NCBI GenBank assembly: GCA_003223675.1
Contig: QHVW01000488.1
Span: forward strand, 1-7,219
DNA length: 7,219 nt
Source: Acidobacteriota bacterium
GTDB taxonomy: Bacteria > Acidobacteriota > Thermoanaerobaculia > Multivoradales > UBA5704
Direction of reading: 5' to 3'
Translations under genes and position numbers: made by a program
Notes under the pieces: model-generated
Seen by the model: only the letters and a program-made list of their open reading frames with translations
What the model was told of the DNA's origin: nothing
Database searches by the model: none
In this document: one piece after another, positions 5,938-7,219 of the stretch
How positions within the stretch are numbered: position 1 is the stretch's first letter
Layout of the letters: every line of letters begins with the position of its first letter

Positions 5938-6593
5938 TTGTTCTGGTTGAGCAGCATGGCGCCCACGCCGCCTTCGGAGCGGGAGATCCCCTCGACCATG
6001 GTGAGCATCATCCAGCCGATGGCCGCATTCTGACGCAGCACCTCGAAGGCGCGGTCCGCCGTGCCCAGGACCACCACCTCCCAGACCACCTTCCACTCGT
6101 TCATGCGCAAGGTGCGGGCGTGGTCGAACTTCTCGCGCGGGATCGCCAGCACCTCCGAGGCCATGGAGGTGACGAAGAAGACGGTCATGCCGAAGACCAG
6201 GAGCGAGACCTTGAGCGGCCGGCCGCCGCCCACCATCAGGGTGAAGACGAAGGTCAGGCCGATGAGCCCCAGGAAGCGCCCCTTGGAGACGGCGACCGCC
6301 AGGGGCCGGAAGGCCGGGATCACCGTCAGGTACGAGAGGGCGAGGGCGATGAGGACGGTGAGGCCCAGGGCCTGCAGGTTCATGGAGAAGCTGATCCACA
6401 GCTCGCGGCCGAGCCCCTCCTCGAACCAGAGCTTCTGAAACGCCCGCAGCACCTCCATGGGCTGGGGCAGCACCTTGAAAGGCGAGTTGATCCAGATGAG
6501 CAGGACGATCGCCACCTGGAAGGCGATGATGATCCGCAGGGTGTTCTTCGAGATCACCCGGTTTGGCGCGAAGGCCGCAAGGACGTCGTGCAA
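5877..6593 (-). CDS. NitT/TauT-type ABC transporter permease, frameshifted C-terminus
   Basis: This inner-membrane channel subunit of a binding-protein-dependent importer (BPD_transp_1 fold) has hydrophobic segments at about 20-36, 68-92, 106-123 and 127-150. The EAA-type loop that docks on the ATPase is FDHARTLRMNEWKVVWEV (156-173). The next segment (174-216) ends in EGGVGAMLLNQNK (207-219). The family normally continues with one more membrane helix of about 20-25 residues and a short basic tail. Here the frame changes after Lys219 (base 5937), the last helix is absent, and the true tail survives in another frame. I infer a deletion of 3n+1 bases, probably 60-75, and an impaired permease. 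The start is TTG at 6593 with GAGAGG 10 bases upstream; a GTG at codon 13 is an alternative. This is the first gene of the operon. Confidence 0.8.
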   Translation of the reverse strand: MHDVLAAFAPNRVISKNTLRIIIAFQVAIVLLIWINSPFKVLPQPMEVLRAFQKLWFEEGLGRELWISFSMNLQALGLTVLIALALSYLTVIPAFRPLAVAVSKGRFLGLIGLTFVFTLMVGGGRPLKVSLLVFGMTVFFVTSMASEVLAIPREKFDHARTLRMNEWKVVWEVVVLGTADRAFEVLRQNAAIGWMMLTMVEGISRSEGGVGAMLLNQNKPSRTTPSACCAGCSAPTPT

Positions 6594-6641
6594 GGTTGCC
6601 GTACCTCTCTGAAGTTCCTGATCGCTCCGACCAGGGTGTGG

Positions 6642-6647
6642 ATTCTA
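6642..6647 (-). promoter_or_regulatory. Candidate -10 box for the ABC operon
   Basis: The minus strand carries TAGAAT (5 of 6 to the -10 consensus) about 49 bases upstream of the permease TTG, in a locally AT-richer patch. No convincing -35 element is present, so this is only a weak candidate. It lies between the permease start and the large palindrome. Confidence 0.25.
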
Positions 6648-6668
6648 CAACGAGCCCTCGCGATCTTT

Positions 6669-6793
6669 GCCTAGGGCAGGGGCGGGTTTGGGCGGCAGGT
6701 TGGGGGGGCGACCCGCCCTGCAACGTCGAAATAGGCTCCACCAGGGGGGGTCGCGGCCCCAACCTGCCGTCCAGACCCGCCCCTACCCTAGGC
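6669..6793. repeat. 125-bp imperfect palindromic element (REP/MITE-like)
   Basis: The left arm starts at 6669 (GCCTAGGGCAGGGGCGGGTT) and its inverted copy ends at 6793. Reading the right arm on the opposite strand, 44 of the first 50 positions match. About 20-25 bases separate the arms (near 6720-6742). No coding frame of its own and no clear target duplication are seen. The extreme GC content and long near-perfect arms resemble non-autonomous palindromic elements or REP-type repeats scattered in intergenic DNA. At 50-bp arms with no U-tract it is unlike a simple terminator, though it could insulate the two divergent transcripts. Identity as a mobile element is inferred; the palindrome is directly visible. 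It fills most of the 306-base gap at 6594-6899. The remaining 6794-6899 holds only the next gene's leader. Confidence 0.75.
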
Positions 6794-6887
6794 ATCGAGG
6801 CCAAAGTTAGGCGCCTACACCCTGGAGTGGCCGGAGGGGCGAAATGATTTCCGGGCGCCGGCCATGAGAGAATGAGCACGACTCTCT

Positions 6888-6894
6888 GGAAGGA
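6888..6894 (+). promoter_or_regulatory. Ribosome-binding site of the TPM-domain gene
   Basis: GGAAGGA lies 5 bases before the ATG at 6900. The short complementary runs GAGAG (6866-6870) and CTCTC (6882-6886) just upstream could form a small stem beside it. Confidence 0.7.
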
Positions 6895-6899
6895 CCAAA

Positions 6900-7219
6900 A
6901 TGAAGCCGCTGCGCCGCTCGTCCTCCGCTCTCCTCCTCTTCGCGGTACTGGTGGTCTCCGCGGCGGCCATGGCCGGGGCCGCCACCCTCGAGCAGATCCC
7001 GAGCCCCCGGCCCACGGCCTGGGTCACGGACCTGACGGGCACCCTGCCGCTGCAGACCGTGGCCGAGCTCAACCGGGTGGGCGATCAGGTCAAGGCCCAG
7101 ACCGGGGTGGAGATGGCCGTCGTGGTGGTCGGCGCCGCCGACGGCGCCCCCGCGCGCGACTTCGCCGCCCGTCTCTTCAAGGCCTGGGGGATCGGCGAGC
7201 GCGGCCGGGGCCTGCTCGT
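6900..7219 (+). CDS. Secreted TPM-domain (YgcG/DUF477-like) protein, partial
   Basis: Only the first 106 codons are inside the window. Residues 1-27 or so form a signal peptide: a basic start MKPLRR, a hydrophobic core and an A-x-A-like cleavage region near AMAGA. The mature part has VTDLTGTLPLQTVAELNRVG, then TGVEMAVVVVGA and FAARLFKAWGIGERGRGLL, the order and spacing of a TPM domain (VxDxAGxL... AVVVV... LFxxWGIGxKGxxxGLLL). TPM proteins are envelope proteins of poorly known function, some linked to photosystem II repair and others to membrane stress; many carry a C-terminal membrane segment, which would lie beyond the edge. The gene is divergent from the ABC operon with the palindrome between them, so shared control is possible. 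The start is supported by GGAAGGA 5 bases upstream. Confidence 0.85.
   Translation, partial: MKPLRRSSSALLLFAVLVVSAAAMAGAATLEQIPSPRPTAWVTDLTGTLPLQTVAELNRVGDQVKAQTGVEMAVVVVGAADGAPARDFAARLFKAWGIGERGRGLL

Noticed and set aside
5143..6033. Plus-strand open frame of 296 codons
   Set aside because: Antisense to the ABC ATPase, whose Walker and signature motifs are unambiguous.
6669..6793. Rho-independent terminator
   Set aside because: Arms of about 50 bp and no T-run on either side; it lies between divergent starts, where no transcript needs to end.
5860..6879. Minus-strand open frame of 339 codons reaching into the palindrome
   Set aside because: Only its last 25 or so codons look real, as the displaced permease tail; the rest is out of frame with the permease and has no plausible start.
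1..7219. CRISPR array, tRNA, rRNA or riboswitch
   Set aside because: No regularly spaced direct repeats and no recognisable structured RNA signatures were seen.

Overview
This is a GC-rich bacterial window. A protein with an OmpA-type peptidoglycan-binding domain and the many envelope proteins indicate a Gram-negative-type (diderm) cell wall. Base composition and gene style would suit Acidobacteriota, Myxococcota or similar lineages, but the sequence alone does not fix a phylum.

Left edge (1-660, + strand): a regulatory stretch is followed by a compact vapBC-type toxin-antitoxin pair. The stretch holds two copies of a 14-bp palindrome whose centres are 21 bp apart, then a 23-bp inverted repeat over a candidate -10 box. 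The antitoxin looks intact. The toxin looks damaged: about 24 residues are missing just after the first catalytic Asp, and the C-terminal acidic cluster is lost.

Centre (609-6593, - strand): five genes read leftward as a tight operon. In order of transcription they are a NitT/TauT-type ABC permease, its ABC ATPase, an orphan protein with a membrane hairpin and coiled coils, an inner-membrane-anchored substrate-binding protein fused to a C-terminal OmpA domain, and a polytopic GT-C-like membrane glycosyltransferase. The substrate-binding/OmpA fusion suggests an importer, or a sensor built from one, tethered to peptidoglycan. The permease and the ATPase both switch reading frame close to their C-termini. 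In each case the ancestral end can still be read in another frame and stops just before the next start codon. In both genes this is best explained by a deletion of 3n+1 bases, so the transporter as sequenced is probably impaired, or the assembly lost short segments here.

Right edge (6594-7219): the intergenic region holds a 125-bp imperfect palindrome with arms of about 50 bp and a G-quadruplex motif. It resembles a REP/MITE-type dispersed element. Beyond it, on the + strand, starts a secreted TPM-domain (YgcG/DUF477-like) protein that runs off the window. It is divergent from the ABC operon and may belong to the same envelope function.
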